Part shown: positions 49,546 to 58,572 of the stretch, in pieces | Position numbering within the stretch: the first letter of the stretch is position 1 | How the letters are laid out: each line of letters opens with the position of its first letter | Source: Nitrospira sp. | GTDB lineage: Bacteria; Nitrospirota; Nitrospiria; Nitrospirales; Nitrospiraceae | Assembly: GCA_030123565.1 (NCBI GenBank) | Contig: CP126122.1 | Span: 3,610,800 to 3,674,799 of the forward strand | Length of the DNA: 64,000 bases | Direction of reading: 5' to 3' | The notes under the pieces: generated by a model | Told to the model about the DNA's origin: nothing | Database searches by the model: none | Seen by the model: only the letters and a program-made list of their open reading frames with translations | Translations under genes and position numbers: made by a program

Positions 49546-50523
49546 TCATTCCCTGATCTGGTTCCGCCGCTTCTGAAGATAGGCGTTCTTGACCGCCGTG
49601 TAGAGATCCAGCGTCGCCTCCTCCACCCCCTGAAATTTCTCCAGGTTCAGCGACCGTTCGTTCAAGACTTCCTCGACCCGGCCGCCGATCTGGGCGATGG
49701 AAGAGGTCGTACGATTGTGATGGGCGATCACCGAAGGAATGCCGTTCACCTCGATGATGGGAAACACCATCCAATTGATGGGATTCAGGGCGATATCTCC
49801 GAAGTAGCCGACAAAATCCCGCAGTGTGAAGGGTGGAAGGAACGGCACAATCAAATAGGGCCCCGGCCCCACGCCGTAATACCCGAGGGTCTGTCCGGTG
49901 TCTTCTTCCGGAGTCGTGATGTTCAGATACTTCGCCACATCGACAAACCCGCCGAGCCCGATGGTACTGTTCAGCAGAAACCGGCCGACTTCGGTCCCCG
50001 CACCGTGCAATTTCCCCTGTGCAAGATTATTGATGAATCGCGGGGGAAAACGAAGGTTGTAGAAAAAATTGCTGATGCCGATCTGGACCGGGTTGGGAAT
50101 GATCGCGTCATAGCCCTGGGCGACCGGTTTGAGCGCCCACCGATCCACTTGCCGGTTGAATTCGAATATTTTCGTGTTGAGCGGTTCCCAGGGATCGTAC
50201 TCCTCTCCCCCCGCCGCCTCGTCGCTTTTGGCAAAGGGATCGTAAAACGGATCTTCAACCGGCTCGTTGGCCGGTTCCGCTGCAACTGCCGGAGCCTCTT
50301 TGTTTGCCACCAACAACGGGATCGGAGGGGCCGACGGCGCAACTCCGTCCGACAAGGGTTCCGTTCCAACCTGCCGATGGTCGGCTTGTCTGTCGGATTC
50401 AAGCCCGGCACCGGAATTCATCGTGGTGCGGGACGGCCCTCCGGCACATCCCACCACCATCATCACCGCGACCACATAGACAACCCCGACGAACCATCTC
50501 ACAGTCACAGCTGTCCGATGCAC
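49546..50523 (-). CDS. mlaA: MlaA (VacJ) family outer-membrane lipoprotein
   Basis: 325 aa from GTG 50523, four bases after AAGGAGG; the signal sequence is WFVGVVYVVAVMMVVGC with lipobox VVGC. A low-complexity linker precedes the MlaA domain: DPWEPLNTKIFEFNRQVDRWALKPVAQGYDAIIPNPVQIGISNFFYNLRFPPRFINNL (in pieces), TGIGGF-like IGLGGFVDVAKYL, and PYLIVPFLPPFTLRDFVG. It pairs with an inner-membrane Mla ABC system to keep outer-membrane lipid asymmetry; no mla transporter genes are in the window. Converges with kbl. Confidence 0.93.
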   Translation of the reverse strand: MHRTAVTVRWFVGVVYVVAVMMVVGCAGGPSRTTMNSGAGLESDRQADHRQVGTEPLSDGVAPSAPPIPLLVANKEAPAVAAEPANEPVEDPFYDPFAKSDEAAGGEEYDPWEPLNTKIFEFNRQVDRWALKPVAQGYDAIIPNPVQIGISNFFYNLRFPPRFINNLAQGKLHGAGTEVGRFLLNSTIGLGGFVDVAKYLNITTPEEDTGQTLGYYGVGPGPYLIVPFLPPFTLRDFVGYFGDIALNPINWMVFPIIEVNGIPSVIAHHNRTTSSIAQIGGRVEEVLNERSLNLEKFQGVEEATLDLYTAVKNAYLQKRRNQIRE

Positions 50524-50754
50524 CGTTCCTCCTTGTCCCGCTCCCGCTGTTCTCCCGCTGCATTCCGCGTCCGTGATCGCGCGCGACGACAAACGGACGC
50601 ACTGTACCAGAACGGCCGGTGATCCCGCCAGATGGCGCCTTGGCCCACGCCGGTCCAGGGGCGGTGGCACGGCCTCGCCATACGCAATGCATCTTACCAA
50701 GCGAAATGATCGTGAACAGAAAAAACGCAGAAGGCGCGTGGTTCGAGCCGGACA

Positions 50755-51516
50755 TTAACGCCGGAGTGCGGACGCGATGAATTCGGACCATTTGGTAAAG
50801 TAGGCCCGCCCCCCCACCGAGGTCACATTGTTGTGGTCGGCTCCGACCACGACATAGAACTCCTTCGGATCCTTCGCCGCGGCAAAGGCCTGCCGGCCCA
50901 ATTCGATCGGGATGATGTCGTCGCGATCTCCATGGATGAACAGCTTGGGCAGGAAGAGGTGCGGCAACCGATCCTCCAATCGAAACGCGGCGCCCAGCAA
51001 CCAATGCAGCGGCAGCCCCATATAGTGCCGGCGCGCCACCGCCTCGATCGAGGGGAAGCAAGATTCCAGCAGCAGACCAACGGCAGGCCGTTGCGTCGCC
51101 AGTTCTCCGGCGACGGCGCCGCCCAACGACCGGCCGAAGATCACCACCCGTTCCGGCCTGATCCGACGAACCCGCGCAAGATAATCATAGGCGCCCAGCG
51201 CATCCTGGTAGAGCCCGTCTTCAGAGGGACGCCCCTGACTCTTCCCATACCCTCGATAGTCGAAGAGGAAGATCGACAGTCCGAGCCGATACAGTTCGCG
51301 AAGATTCTCCAATCGATGGATCATATTGCCGGCATTGCCGTGACACCAGAGCAGGACCGCAGAGGTCGCAGACTGCTCCGCATACCACCCGAACAACTTC
51401 GTGCCGTCGGCGGCTTGAAACCACACCTCTTCCAATGGCAGGCCGCTGAGCGTCACCCAGTCCCGTTCTTCCCATGGGTAGGGGTGATAGACGAAGAATT
51501 GATCGAGCACGCTCAT
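50755..51516 (-). CDS. alpha/beta hydrolase (BEM46/YfhR-type)
   Basis: 253 aa. Nucleophile elbow FGRSLGGAVAG (G-R-S-L-G-G), strand VLLWCHGNAGNMIHRLENL with the oxyanion HGNAGN signature, LFDYRGYGKSQGRPSE, LFIHGDRDDIIP (acid) and GADHNN (histidine). Cytoplasmic or membrane-associated; relatives are peptidases/esterases of unknown substrate. It ends 231 bases before the mlaA start on the same strand. Confidence 0.91.
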   Translation of the reverse strand: MSVLDQFFVYHPYPWEERDWVTLSGLPLEEVWFQAADGTKLFGWYAEQSATSAVLLWCHGNAGNMIHRLENLRELYRLGLSIFLFDYRGYGKSQGRPSEDGLYQDALGAYDYLARVRRIRPERVVIFGRSLGGAVAGELATQRPAVGLLLESCFPSIEAVARRHYMGLPLHWLLGAAFRLEDRLPHLFLPKLFIHGDRDDIIPIELGRQAFAAAKDPKEFYVVVGADHNNVTSVGGRAYFTKWSEFIASALRR

Positions 51517-51530
51517 GGCATCCCTGCCGG

Positions 51531-53432
51531 TCAGAAAAACGCCTGCACCGTCAATACTACATCGTTATCGTGGTCGCGATGGTTGTATTCCAGACGCAAC
51601 GCCCAATTCTGCGCAAGGGTGTATCGTTGCCCCACCGACCAACGAAAGTCATCGGACCTGTCGCCCAATGCATACCGCAGATAGCCGGCCGTGGCCAACA
51701 GCCTCCAGCGTTCGGCGAGGTCGACATAGAAGCCCGCCGATGCCCCGCCGCCGATACGGTGGCGCTCCTCATAGGCCCGGCTATAGTTTCCCTCCACCTC
51801 CGCGAACGCAAAGAGCACCTCGCGGCGGAGCAGATGCGTTTCGGTCGCAGCACCGATACCGCCGTTGAACACCCAATTGCTGCACAGCCGGCATCCCCCA
51901 TGGGTGATCGTCTGCATCCCGACGTTCACCTTCCACGAAGGCACATGAAACAGGCTGTCCATCGGCGACAGAGACAGGACATTCGCCAAGGTCACCCGCT
52001 CGATCCTGCTCTGATCGGCCCGGTTATAGTGTCGCAGGCTGATCGAACCGAGTTCGATTTGTGCGCCGGGCGTATAGCCCCTCTCGGGATCGAGCAGGTC
52101 ATGGTAGCCGGCCCGCATCGTGATCTCTTCGAAGGTGTCGTTGTTGCGCCAGCCGCCCCCCAGGCTCGCGCGAGAGGTCTTGTGGCCCAGTTCAGGCTGC
52201 TGAGCGAAGGGGAGCACCAGGAGATCTTCGGAGGGAATCCGCAAAAGACTCCGAGCCGTCAGAATCTGTCGGTTGCGTTCCCGTGAGACCGTCGCCTGCG
52301 CCTCGTCGTGCTCGCCCTGATAACGGACATAGTCGGACGCCACATCTAACACGAAGGCCCGGCGGGGCAGCGGTAAACTTCTGATCTCAGCCGACTGACT
52401 GGCCGACGGATCACGCACCACCCGTTTGACCAACTCATGTTCCGGTTCCGATAGATATTCACGTTTGCGTCGTATGAGCGTCACCCGCGAGGGTCGGAAT
52501 GCGATATCACTCACGAGCCCAGGCTGGGCCGCAAGCAGACGGACGGTATCGGCGGGAACGGTCCAGAACAGGAATTGGTCGGTCAGGTGTAACGACGGGT
52601 CCGCATATTCCAACAACGACAACAGGTGGTAGGAACAATTCTCCTTGAAGAAAAAATAATCAAAGGATGCGTTCCCGAGTTCCCAGGCGTGCATGAGCAA
52701 GCGCCTGATCTGCGCCTGACTGAAGTTCAGTCGATATTCCCAGATGTCGCGGTTTTCGATGTCGCGATACTCCTGCACCTTGAGGTAGTAGGGAATGGTC
52801 GAAAAATACCCTCGGTAGCCGCCGAAGATGCCGCGCACGGGATAGGCGACGCCCTCTTCCGGCGGGACATCTGCCGCGTAATTGATGGTGTAGGCCAGGA
52901 TACGGGTCTGGGCCGTCTGCCCTTCCTGATCGATCCGCAACAACGTGTGGCCGAACATGGAGGCCGGGTTGTTCATAAAGGCAGCCGGAAACACCAGCGT
53001 TACGGAGCGGGCATGAAACTCTTCGATCCAGCGCTCGAACCGTTCGCAGTGCATGGGCATGAGCCTGGTCCGGTCGAAATCCAATTGCTGCTTGAGCCAT
53101 TGATACCGCGCGACAAAGGCACATTGGGCCGGCTGTTTCGAGCGGCCGACGAAGTCGGCCGAAAAGAATTTGGTCAGGGTCGCATCGAGTTCCGCTTGGG
53201 GATCGGTCTTCCCGTTCGGAGCCATGAAAAACCCTGGGTCGTCCTGCTCGCTCGTATAGCCTCCGAACAGATTGGCGCGATAATGGAGCAGGAGATGCCA
53301 TTCGCGCTGGTCGGCGAGGCGAGCCGAACGGGCCTGCTCAATGAGTTGTTGCAGGTAGGGCCCTGTCGAATCTTCCGCCTCGACAGGGGTGGTCAAAAGA
53401 AGACCGGCCAACAGGGAGAACAGAATGTGCAC
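51531..53432 (-). CDS. exported DUF4105 family protein with C-terminal beta-barrel
   Basis: 633 aa from GTG 53432; the frame is open to 53537 but that part crosses a terminator. After a short hydrophobic start (LFSLLAGLLLTTPVEA), the DUF4105 domain: TLVFPAAFMNNPASMFGHTLLRIDQ, YTINYAADVPPEEGVAYPVRGIFGGYRGYFSTIPYYLKVQEYRDIENRDIWEYRLNFS (pieces), FFFKENCSYHLLSLLEYAD. The C-terminal 250 residues alternate strands (LRHYNRADQSRIERVTLANVLSLS) and end in F, suggesting an outer-membrane barrel. The start lacks a clear ribosome-binding site. Confidence 0.85.
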   Translation of the reverse strand: MHILFSLLAGLLLTTPVEAEDSTGPYLQQLIEQARSARLADQREWHLLLHYRANLFGGYTSEQDDPGFFMAPNGKTDPQAELDATLTKFFSADFVGRSKQPAQCAFVARYQWLKQQLDFDRTRLMPMHCERFERWIEEFHARSVTLVFPAAFMNNPASMFGHTLLRIDQEGQTAQTRILAYTINYAADVPPEEGVAYPVRGIFGGYRGYFSTIPYYLKVQEYRDIENRDIWEYRLNFSQAQIRRLLMHAWELGNASFDYFFFKENCSYHLLSLLEYADPSLHLTDQFLFWTVPADTVRLLAAQPGLVSDIAFRPSRVTLIRRKREYLSEPEHELVKRVVRDPSASQSAEIRSLPLPRRAFVLDVASDYVRYQGEHDEAQATVSRERNRQILTARSLLRIPSEDLLVLPFAQQPELGHKTSRASLGGGWRNNDTFEEITMRAGYHDLLDPERGYTPGAQIELGSISLRHYNRADQSRIERVTLANVLSLSPMDSLFHVPSWKVNVGMQTITHGGCRLCSNWVFNGGIGAATETHLLRREVLFAFAEVEGNYSRAYEERHRIGGGASAGFYVDLAERWRLLATAGYLRYALGDRSDDFRWSVGQRYTLAQNWALRLEYNHRDHDNDVVLTVQAFF

Positions 53433-53441
53433 GATCGGAAG

Positions 53442-53478
53442 AAAAAAAGAACAGGGCCCCGGCTGATGGCCGGAGCCC
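53442..53478 (-). terminator. Rho-independent terminator after the DUF3015 gene
   Basis: GC-rich stem of about 10 pairs (53454-53463 with 53469-53478, one G-U pair) followed on the minus strand by CTGTTCTTTTTTTC, 13 bases after the DUF3015 stop. Confidence 0.75.
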
Positions 53479-53490
53479 CGGCATGAAAGG

Positions 53491-54000
53491 TCAGCGACTG
53501 ACGACTTGGGCGAGGACAGGGTTCTTGGCAACCGCATCGTTCAGGGCCTTCACCAAGGCCACCGATGAGGTTTCGCCTGCCTGGACCAGAGCCGTGTAAC
53601 GCTCCTGGGTCAACGCAAAGAACGCCGCATGCTGCTCGTCCGGAATCCCCATCAGAGAGGCCAGAGAAGCCAGGTGCTCGCCCTTGCCTTGAGCCATTTC
53701 CTGGGTCAAGTTCTCAAAGTTCATCAGCGCGAACATGGTCGTCTTTTGATCCGCCCACACCTGTCCGTCGTTCGTGCAGCCGGAGGTCCCGGAGCTGATG
53801 CCGAACGTGTTGCTGCCGAAGGTGCCGTTGGTGGTCGCCATCATGACCTGCGGTGCGATGTTCTTCTGGTTCTTGAAATCCGCCCAGGCCAGTTTCCCAA
53901 GGCCGCAGCCCGGTCCCGTATCGGGATTGGCCGCCATGGCCAACCCTGCCTGAGACGCAACCGCCACGGCACCCAAGACCAGGAATAGTTTTCTCAGCAT
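53491..54000 (-). CDS. exported DUF3015 family protein
   Basis: 169 aa from ATG 54000, preceded by GGAGGAGG at ideal spacing. Signal peptide (MLRKLFLVLGAVAVASQAGLAMA), then GPGCGLGKLAWADFKNQKNIAPQVMMATTNGTFGSNTFGISSGTSGC (pieces), the DUF3015 hallmark with its two cysteines, and EMAQGKGEHLASLASLMGIP. The family is periplasmic with no known function. It ends in a terminator. Confidence 0.93.
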   Translation of the reverse strand: MLRKLFLVLGAVAVASQAGLAMAANPDTGPGCGLGKLAWADFKNQKNIAPQVMMATTNGTFGSNTFGISSGTSGCTNDGQVWADQKTTMFALMNFENLTQEMAQGKGEHLASLASLMGIPDEQHAAFFALTQERYTALVQAGETSSVALVKALNDAVAKNPVLAQVVSR

Positions 54001-54110
54001 AAGTCCTCCTCCGTTCATCAAGTGAATGACTCCTCCCGGACGGTCGTTCGTCCAGAGCCTGCGGCATTATAGCGAACCACAGGATTCATGTAGAGAAAAA
54101 TTTCGCGCGC

Positions 54111-54788
54111 CTAGAAACTCCAGCCGATCCCGGCGAGTACGTACTGCGCGTGGTAATCGAGCGAGGCGTCGCTCCAGTGGAAATTAGTGGTCAGCCGCTT
54201 GTACTCGGAAAACAGAAACGTCCGGCCGCCGACATGGTACTGGAGGCCCGCGATCACTTGATAGGCAAATGCAGCGGTCGAATCGAAATCCTTGTTCGAC
54301 CGCCCTGGGAAATCAGCCCCATGGAGAATCCCGGAGGAATAGCCTATCCCGAATCCGACGTAGGGATGGAAGGCTCCTCCCGGTTTTCTCACGACGAGAT
54401 TGGTCATGCTGTTCGTCACGGTCAGCCCCGAGGTGGCCGCCCCCCCATTGCTTCCGGCCGTCAGCGCCGACAGTCTGCCGGTCGCCCCAAAGTATTCGAG
54501 TTCAATTCCCACGACTCGATGGGTGAATTGGGGAAAGATTCCGATCTTCAGTCCGGCGCCGAGGCTATCGTGCAGCGTGACCTTCCTGGCGTCCTGTCCC
54601 CCAATACTCAGTCCCCGATTATCGGGAAATCCACTCACCAGGGAAAGGCTCAGATAGACATCCGCCGTGTCCGTTGCGCCGGCAATCGATGGCCCCAGAA
54701 CTCGGCCATGACCCTGCAGTCCCACCACCACCGCACCGGCAATAAGGAGCCTGGCCGATCTCCGCACCCCGGACGTCCACTGTTTCAT
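54111..54788 (-). CDS. outer-membrane beta-barrel protein (OmpW/Opa-like)
   Basis: 225 aa from ATG 54788 with signal sequence (SARLLIAGAVVVGLQGHGRVLG). Alternating amphipathic strands: VYLSLSLVSGFPDNRGL, VGIELEYFGATGRLS, FHPYVGFGIGYSSGI, TAAFAYQVIAGLQYHVGGRTFLFSEYKRL, and a terminal strand ending in F (YVLAGIGWSF), as in eight-stranded barrels. The frame is open to 55013 but that part is antisense-like and overlaps the TRL terminator. Function unknown. Confidence 0.82.
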   Translation of the reverse strand: MKQWTSGVRRSARLLIAGAVVVGLQGHGRVLGPSIAGATDTADVYLSLSLVSGFPDNRGLSIGGQDARKVTLHDSLGAGLKIGIFPQFTHRVVGIELEYFGATGRLSALTAGSNGGAATSGLTVTNSMTNLVVRKPGGAFHPYVGFGIGYSSGILHGADFPGRSNKDFDSTAAFAYQVIAGLQYHVGGRTFLFSEYKRLTTNFHWSDASLDYHAQYVLAGIGWSF

Positions 54789-54891
54789 GAAGCAACGAGA
54801 TCTCATCCCCATTCGCGATCGGCTCAGCCTCTCGCGTCGTCGATCATAGTGATGTCTTCTTCGGAAACCTAGGACTGCCGGCAGCGACGCG

Positions 54892-54928
54892 AAAAAAAAG
54901 CGTGGATGGCAATGACGCCATCCACGCT
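54892..54928 (-). terminator. Rho-independent terminator of the TRL-like gene
   Basis: Perfect 12-base stem AGCGTGGATGGC/GCCATCCACGCT with a six-base loop (54899-54928), followed on the minus strand by TTTTTTTT. Confidence 0.93.
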
Positions 54929-54972
54929 CCTTCCTTCTCTTCCCAAAAAGAGAATGGGGTTCCGTTTCGAGA

Positions 54973-55314
54973 CTAGTTCCCCTTGGCGATGGTGCACACT
55001 TCCACGTACACACCCAGGATCGACTTGATGTACTGTTCGGTGTATACGACCTTCTTGATGCCGCCGTTGTTCATAGCTGCTTCCACACTGGTATCGCCGG
55101 TGGCCACAATGCCCAGGATGCCCGTCCCACAAGACTTGCCGGTCTTGCTTGGGGTCGCGCCATTATCATTGAGAATGCTTCCCGAGGTGGTTTCATGGAA
55201 AATCCATCCGGTTGGGAAGAGGCCGGCCGGCTGGTAGTAGCCCCCGACACCGCTACATCCGTAGAGTGACGCAGCACAAGCAACTATGCCCAATGACATC
55301 AGGATACGTTTCAT
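54973..55314 (-). CDS. TRL-like lipoprotein
   Basis: 113 aa. Lipoprotein signal MKRILMSLGIVACAASLYGC (lipobox SLYGC). The mature part, GLFPTGWIFHETTSGSILNDN then KSCGTGILGIVATGDTSVEAAMNNGGIKKVVYTEQY (pieces), is the TRL-like pattern (tRNA-locus-associated name only). No tRNA gene lies near. The gene is monocistronic with its own strong terminator. It is probably exported to the periplasm or outer membrane. Confidence 0.92.
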   Translation of the reverse strand: MKRILMSLGIVACAASLYGCSGVGGYYQPAGLFPTGWIFHETTSGSILNDNGATPSKTGKSCGTGILGIVATGDTSVEAAMNNGGIKKVVYTEQYIKSILGVYVEVCTIAKGN

Positions 55315-55501
55315 ACAGACATCCTCCCTGTGTGGTTGAGATTGAACGGACTAGAGACACGGATTGTCGCGAGGAATTGTGGACTTTTCTTAGGCATGAC
55401 GGCTCAAGATGGCGCCACTATATTCAGAGTACGTAAGAATGTCAACTTTCTTCCAATGAAGCGGAACGTTCCGGTGCCGGTCGAGTAAACCGGCCCGACG
55501 G

Positions 55502-55987
55502 TCATTCCGCCCGGTCTTCCAACAGGATGTGCCGCGGTTCGATCGTCTCATTTTGGAACAGCAGCAGGCCGACGGCGCGCGGGAGATGAAACCGTTTCGG
55601 TCCGGCGGAACCGGGATTGAACAATAACACCCCCTCGCGCCATTCGGCCTTCGGCTGATGGCTGTGCCCGTACACACAGATCACCGGTTTCGTTCGCTCT
55701 AAAAATCCGGCGCCGTCGCGCGTCAGTTTTCCTTTTTCATAGAGGCGGTGATAGAGGGCGATCCGCCGGCCCGCCAATTCGATCACCTGTTCCACGGGCA
55801 CGCCGCTCGCCTCGAATCCATCCACGTTGCCCGAGACGGCCGTCACCGGTGCGATCCGTTCCAGCTGCTCGATGACCTCCCGCTTGCCGATGTCTCCTGC
55901 GTGCAGGATATGATCGACCCCGGCAAAGTGGCGGAGAAGCGCCCGATCGAACAGTCCATGCGTATCCGACACCACCCCGATGCGCAT
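55502..55987 (-). CDS. YfcE/MJ0936-type metallophosphoesterase
   Basis: 161 aa. Motifs IGVVSDTHG (D-x-H), LHAGDIG (GD-x2), VSGNVD (GN-x-D), YGHSHQP (GHSH) are the complete dimetal phosphoesterase set. Relatives hydrolyse phosphodiesters; the natural substrate is unclear. Cytoplasmic. It is 15 bases after the M48 peptidase gene on the same strand. Confidence 0.94.
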   Translation of the reverse strand: MRIGVVSDTHGLFDRALLRHFAGVDHILHAGDIGKREVIEQLERIAPVTAVSGNVDGFEASGVPVEQVIELAGRRIALYHRLYEKGKLTRDGAGFLERTKPVICVYGHSHQPKAEWREGVLLFNPGSAGPKRFHLPRAVGLLLFQNETIEPRHILLEDRAE

Positions 55988-56002
55988 CCTTCCGACCCCG
56001 CC

Positions 56003-57136
56003 TCATTTTTTTGGTTCGGCCCCCGCCAGTGATTCCTGGACCTTTACCCACTCGAAGCTGAACGGCTCAGGGCTGCGTTTAGGCAAGGCTGCCAATTCCG
56101 CCTTCAACCGTTCCGCACGGGCTGCGCTCATGGGATGCGTCGAGAGCAGCTCCACGCGCCCCTTGTCGTTGTCCGAGAGGCGTTCGAAGAACCGTATCAT
56201 TCCGTCCGGCGCGATACGCGCATCGGACAACAGTTTGATGCCGGTCACATCCGCCTCCGTCTCCTGTGCGCGACCGAACTTCAACGTCGCAAGCTCCAAT
56301 CCCAACTGCCTCGCCAGTCCGATCAGGCCCTGCTGGTCTCCCACGACGATACTGACCACCGCCGCCAACCCCAGCATCTTGACCATGCGCTCCATGCCGT
56401 GCCGTTGCAACACATGGTTCAGTTCATGACTCAAGACCCCGGCGACTTCCTCTCCGCTCTCGGCCTTCTTGATCAGGCCGGTGAAGACGACGACATAGCC
56501 TCCCGGCAGCGCAAAGGCGTTGACGACCGGACTCTGCACCACTGAAACTTTGAAGTGATAGGGGTTGTCGAGAATCTTGGCCGTCATGCGCTGTGTCATT
56601 TCCTCCACGGCGCCGACCGCCGGCCCTTCTTTGAGCACCGTTTCCTTGGACAGGAAATCCTGGTAAACCGCCTCGCCGAGTTTCTGTTCCCACTCGATGG
56701 GAATCCTGGCGACCGCCCATTCGACGATCACGTCAGACCCAAGCCAGAGCAACAGGCCGAGGGCGACCACGAGCCCCACGGCACTGCCCCACCACAAGCG
56801 ATGGCTGTGACGCGCGCGCCGGACCTGTTCTGCCGCCCGTTCCAAATGCGCCGTCAATTCAGGCGGTGCGGCGCGACGGAACGCGACGATCAACGCAGGA
56901 TCTTTCAGGTAGAGGGTGCGGGCCGACGTACCGGCTCCCCATGACAGCACGAGCTGGTCGTGATCCAGCCCACCTGCTGCGACCGACAGGGCCGAGAACG
57001 CCACCGACTCTTCCACGAAATCGGAAGGGTAGGAGGGACTCACGCGCAGCCCATCCGCCGACAGCAAGACATGGCAAGGCGCCCCGGCTGCCGGCAGCCC
57101 CTCCCCGAAACAGAGGGCATTAGGGGTGAGATTCAT
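56003..57136 (-). CDS. M48-family membrane-linked metallopeptidase
   Basis: 377 aa. An N-terminal region of about 110 residues precedes one membrane segment (WWGSAVGLVVALGLLLWLGSDVIV). The peptidase core has VLSHELNHVLQRHGMERM (HExxH) and QETEADVTGIKLL with the third zinc ligand Glu. LLSTHPMSAARAERL is also typical. Similar to BepA/LoiP-type proteases of envelope quality control, but with a single span and a long N-terminal domain. It is followed at 15 bases by the phosphoesterase. Confidence 0.93.
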   Translation of the reverse strand: MNLTPNALCFGEGLPAAGAPCHVLLSADGLRVSPSYPSDFVEESVAFSALSVAAGGLDHDQLVLSWGAGTSARTLYLKDPALIVAFRRAAPPELTAHLERAAEQVRRARHSHRLWWGSAVGLVVALGLLLWLGSDVIVEWAVARIPIEWEQKLGEAVYQDFLSKETVLKEGPAVGAVEEMTQRMTAKILDNPYHFKVSVVQSPVVNAFALPGGYVVVFTGLIKKAESGEEVAGVLSHELNHVLQRHGMERMVKMLGLAAVVSIVVGDQQGLIGLARQLGLELATLKFGRAQETEADVTGIKLLSDARIAPDGMIRFFERLSDNDKGRVELLSTHPMSAARAERLKAELAALPKRSPEPFSFEWVKVQESLAGAEPKK

Positions 57137-57154
57137 CGGATGCGATCTTGCGGC

Positions 57155-57335
57155 TGATCAAAATGGTTGTGAACGAGGCCGCAGGTGAACGCAAACCGGA
57201 GGCGTACCCTTGGGGGTACGTTGAGGGGGCACGGCGCGATGGACAAAGAGCGCCACGTCTGTGCGCGCCGCCGAGACAGTGAGGCGGCAAGGCACCCTAT
57301 AGCTCGAACAAAGTTGGCAGGCGTTTTCAGCACCC
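57155..57335. repeat. second copy of the MITE-like intergenic repeat
   Basis: About 180 bases matching the 35652-35882 element in order: GATCAAAATGG, then GAGCGCCACGTCTGTGCG and GCCGAGACAGTGAGGCGG, ending GAACAAAGTTGGCAGGCG and TTTTCAGCACCC. The imperfect terminal symmetry is weaker than in the first copy. It lies between the AIM24-like gene and the M48 peptidase gene. Confidence 0.6.
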
Positions 57336-57336
57336 G

Positions 57337-58020
57337 CTACTCCGATACGGGAATGAATTGACGTATCCACGCCCCAAAACTTCCCGGATTGCGGCTCTGA
57401 ATATAGACGACACCGGGTCCGCGGAAGCGGCAGACAAGCCCTTCGCCAGACGTGAGGCTGGCGATCCAGCCGGATGAAGCCTTCTCGATGTTGTAGGTCG
57501 TGGTGGCGGTCCAGGCGACCAGGTGGCTGTTATCGACGATGTATTCCTCGTTCGGCTTGAGCTCGATTTTGTGCACCGCGCCGAAACTGTTGAGGATGAG
57601 CTGGCCGGTTCCGCTGATCTTCAGAATGAAAAATCCCTCCCCGCCCAGCAAGCCGCGCGTGAAGCTCTGCATCTTGCTCTCGATCTTCACGCCTTCCGCC
57701 CCGGCCAGGAATCCGTCCTTCTGCACCATGTATTCGTTGACGCCGTCGAGATCCATCACGACGATTTCGCCCGGCACCGTCGGCGCCAACAGAACCTCTC
57801 CCGCGCCCCGGCTTGCCCGCAGCGTTTGAAAGAAAAACTTCTCGCCGCTCAGCATTTTGCGCGAGAGGGCGCCCAGGAAGCCTCCCTCCATCTTGCTTTC
57901 GATGTCGATGGTCGGCGAGGCCGCCACCATCGCGCCGGACTCAGCCTTGACCGTTTCACCGTCGTTCAAATAGACGCGCACCATCGGGAACGCGCCGGGG
58001 TAGAGAATCTCGCTCTTCAT
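57337..58020 (-). CDS. AIM24/TIGR00266 family protein
   Basis: 227 aa all-beta protein. VRVYLNDGETVKAESGAMVAASPTIDIESKMEGGFLGALSRKMLSGEKFFFQTLRASRGAGEVLLAP (pieces) is the TIGR00266 signature, with repeated GGF/GGEG turns and WIASLTSGEGLVCRFRGPGVVYIQSRNP at the end. The family is conserved but functionally unassigned in bacteria, with a trypsin-like barrel related to mitochondrial AIM24. No signal peptide. Confidence 0.93.
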   Translation of the reverse strand: MKSEILYPGAFPMVRVYLNDGETVKAESGAMVAASPTIDIESKMEGGFLGALSRKMLSGEKFFFQTLRASRGAGEVLLAPTVPGEIVVMDLDGVNEYMVQKDGFLAGAEGVKIESKMQSFTRGLLGGEGFFILKISGTGQLILNSFGAVHKIELKPNEEYIVDNSHLVAWTATTTYNIEKASSGWIASLTSGEGLVCRFRGPGVVYIQSRNPGSFGAWIRQFIPVSE

Positions 58021-58095
58021 TCCGTTCTCCTTTTTGCGAATCTCGTGAGGGGTAAGGCGTGAGGCGTAAAGTGATCTGGGCCAAAGGCCGCAAAA

Positions 58096-58482
58096 CTACG
58101 ATCGCACCTCCACACGCTTCACATTTTTTGTTTTTTGATGGCGAATCAGGCCGCTCAACATCTTGTCGATGCGATCAAGGTGCTGATCAAACTTGGTCCA
58201 TTCTTCCCGCGCTAGATAGTCCAATCTTTTCGCCGGTTCGAGGTGAGTATCCAATTCGCTGAGAGACCCTTGGGCCATATGCAGATAGTTCATAAATTCT
58301 TTTCTTGTCTGTCTCGCTGCCCCTTCAGCAATGTTGCTGGGAACACTGAGTGCCGCTCGTCTCATTTGGTTCGTCAGACCGAACCTCTCTTCCTTCGGAA
58401 AGGATTCGGATACGTGATAGATTCCCAGCGTCAGATCTATCGCCATGTTCCACACGTCGAGCTTCTTATGTGGCTTTTCCAT
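58096..58482 (-). CDS. four-helix-bundle protein of the 23S rRNA IVP-like family
   Basis: 128 aa. KLDVWNMAIDLTLGIYHVSESFPKEERFGLTNQMRRAALSVPSNIAEGAARQTRKEFMNYLHMAQGSLSELDTHLE (pieces) is the S23/IVP pattern, originally an intervening-sequence protein of 23S rRNA but here a stand-alone gene. These proteins are pentameric helix bundles of unknown function. Its flanks carry short CACGCTTCACG-type repeats. Confidence 0.93.
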   Translation of the reverse strand: MEKPHKKLDVWNMAIDLTLGIYHVSESFPKEERFGLTNQMRRAALSVPSNIAEGAARQTRKEFMNYLHMAQGSLSELDTHLEPAKRLDYLAREEWTKFDQHLDRIDKMLSGLIRHQKTKNVKRVEVRS

Positions 58483-58572
58483 CCGACCCCGTTCCGTGAC
58501 CTCACCTTACGCCTCGCGCTTCACGCTTCACGGCTTCCGTCTAGCTTCTCTTGGCGCCTCACCCCTTACGCT

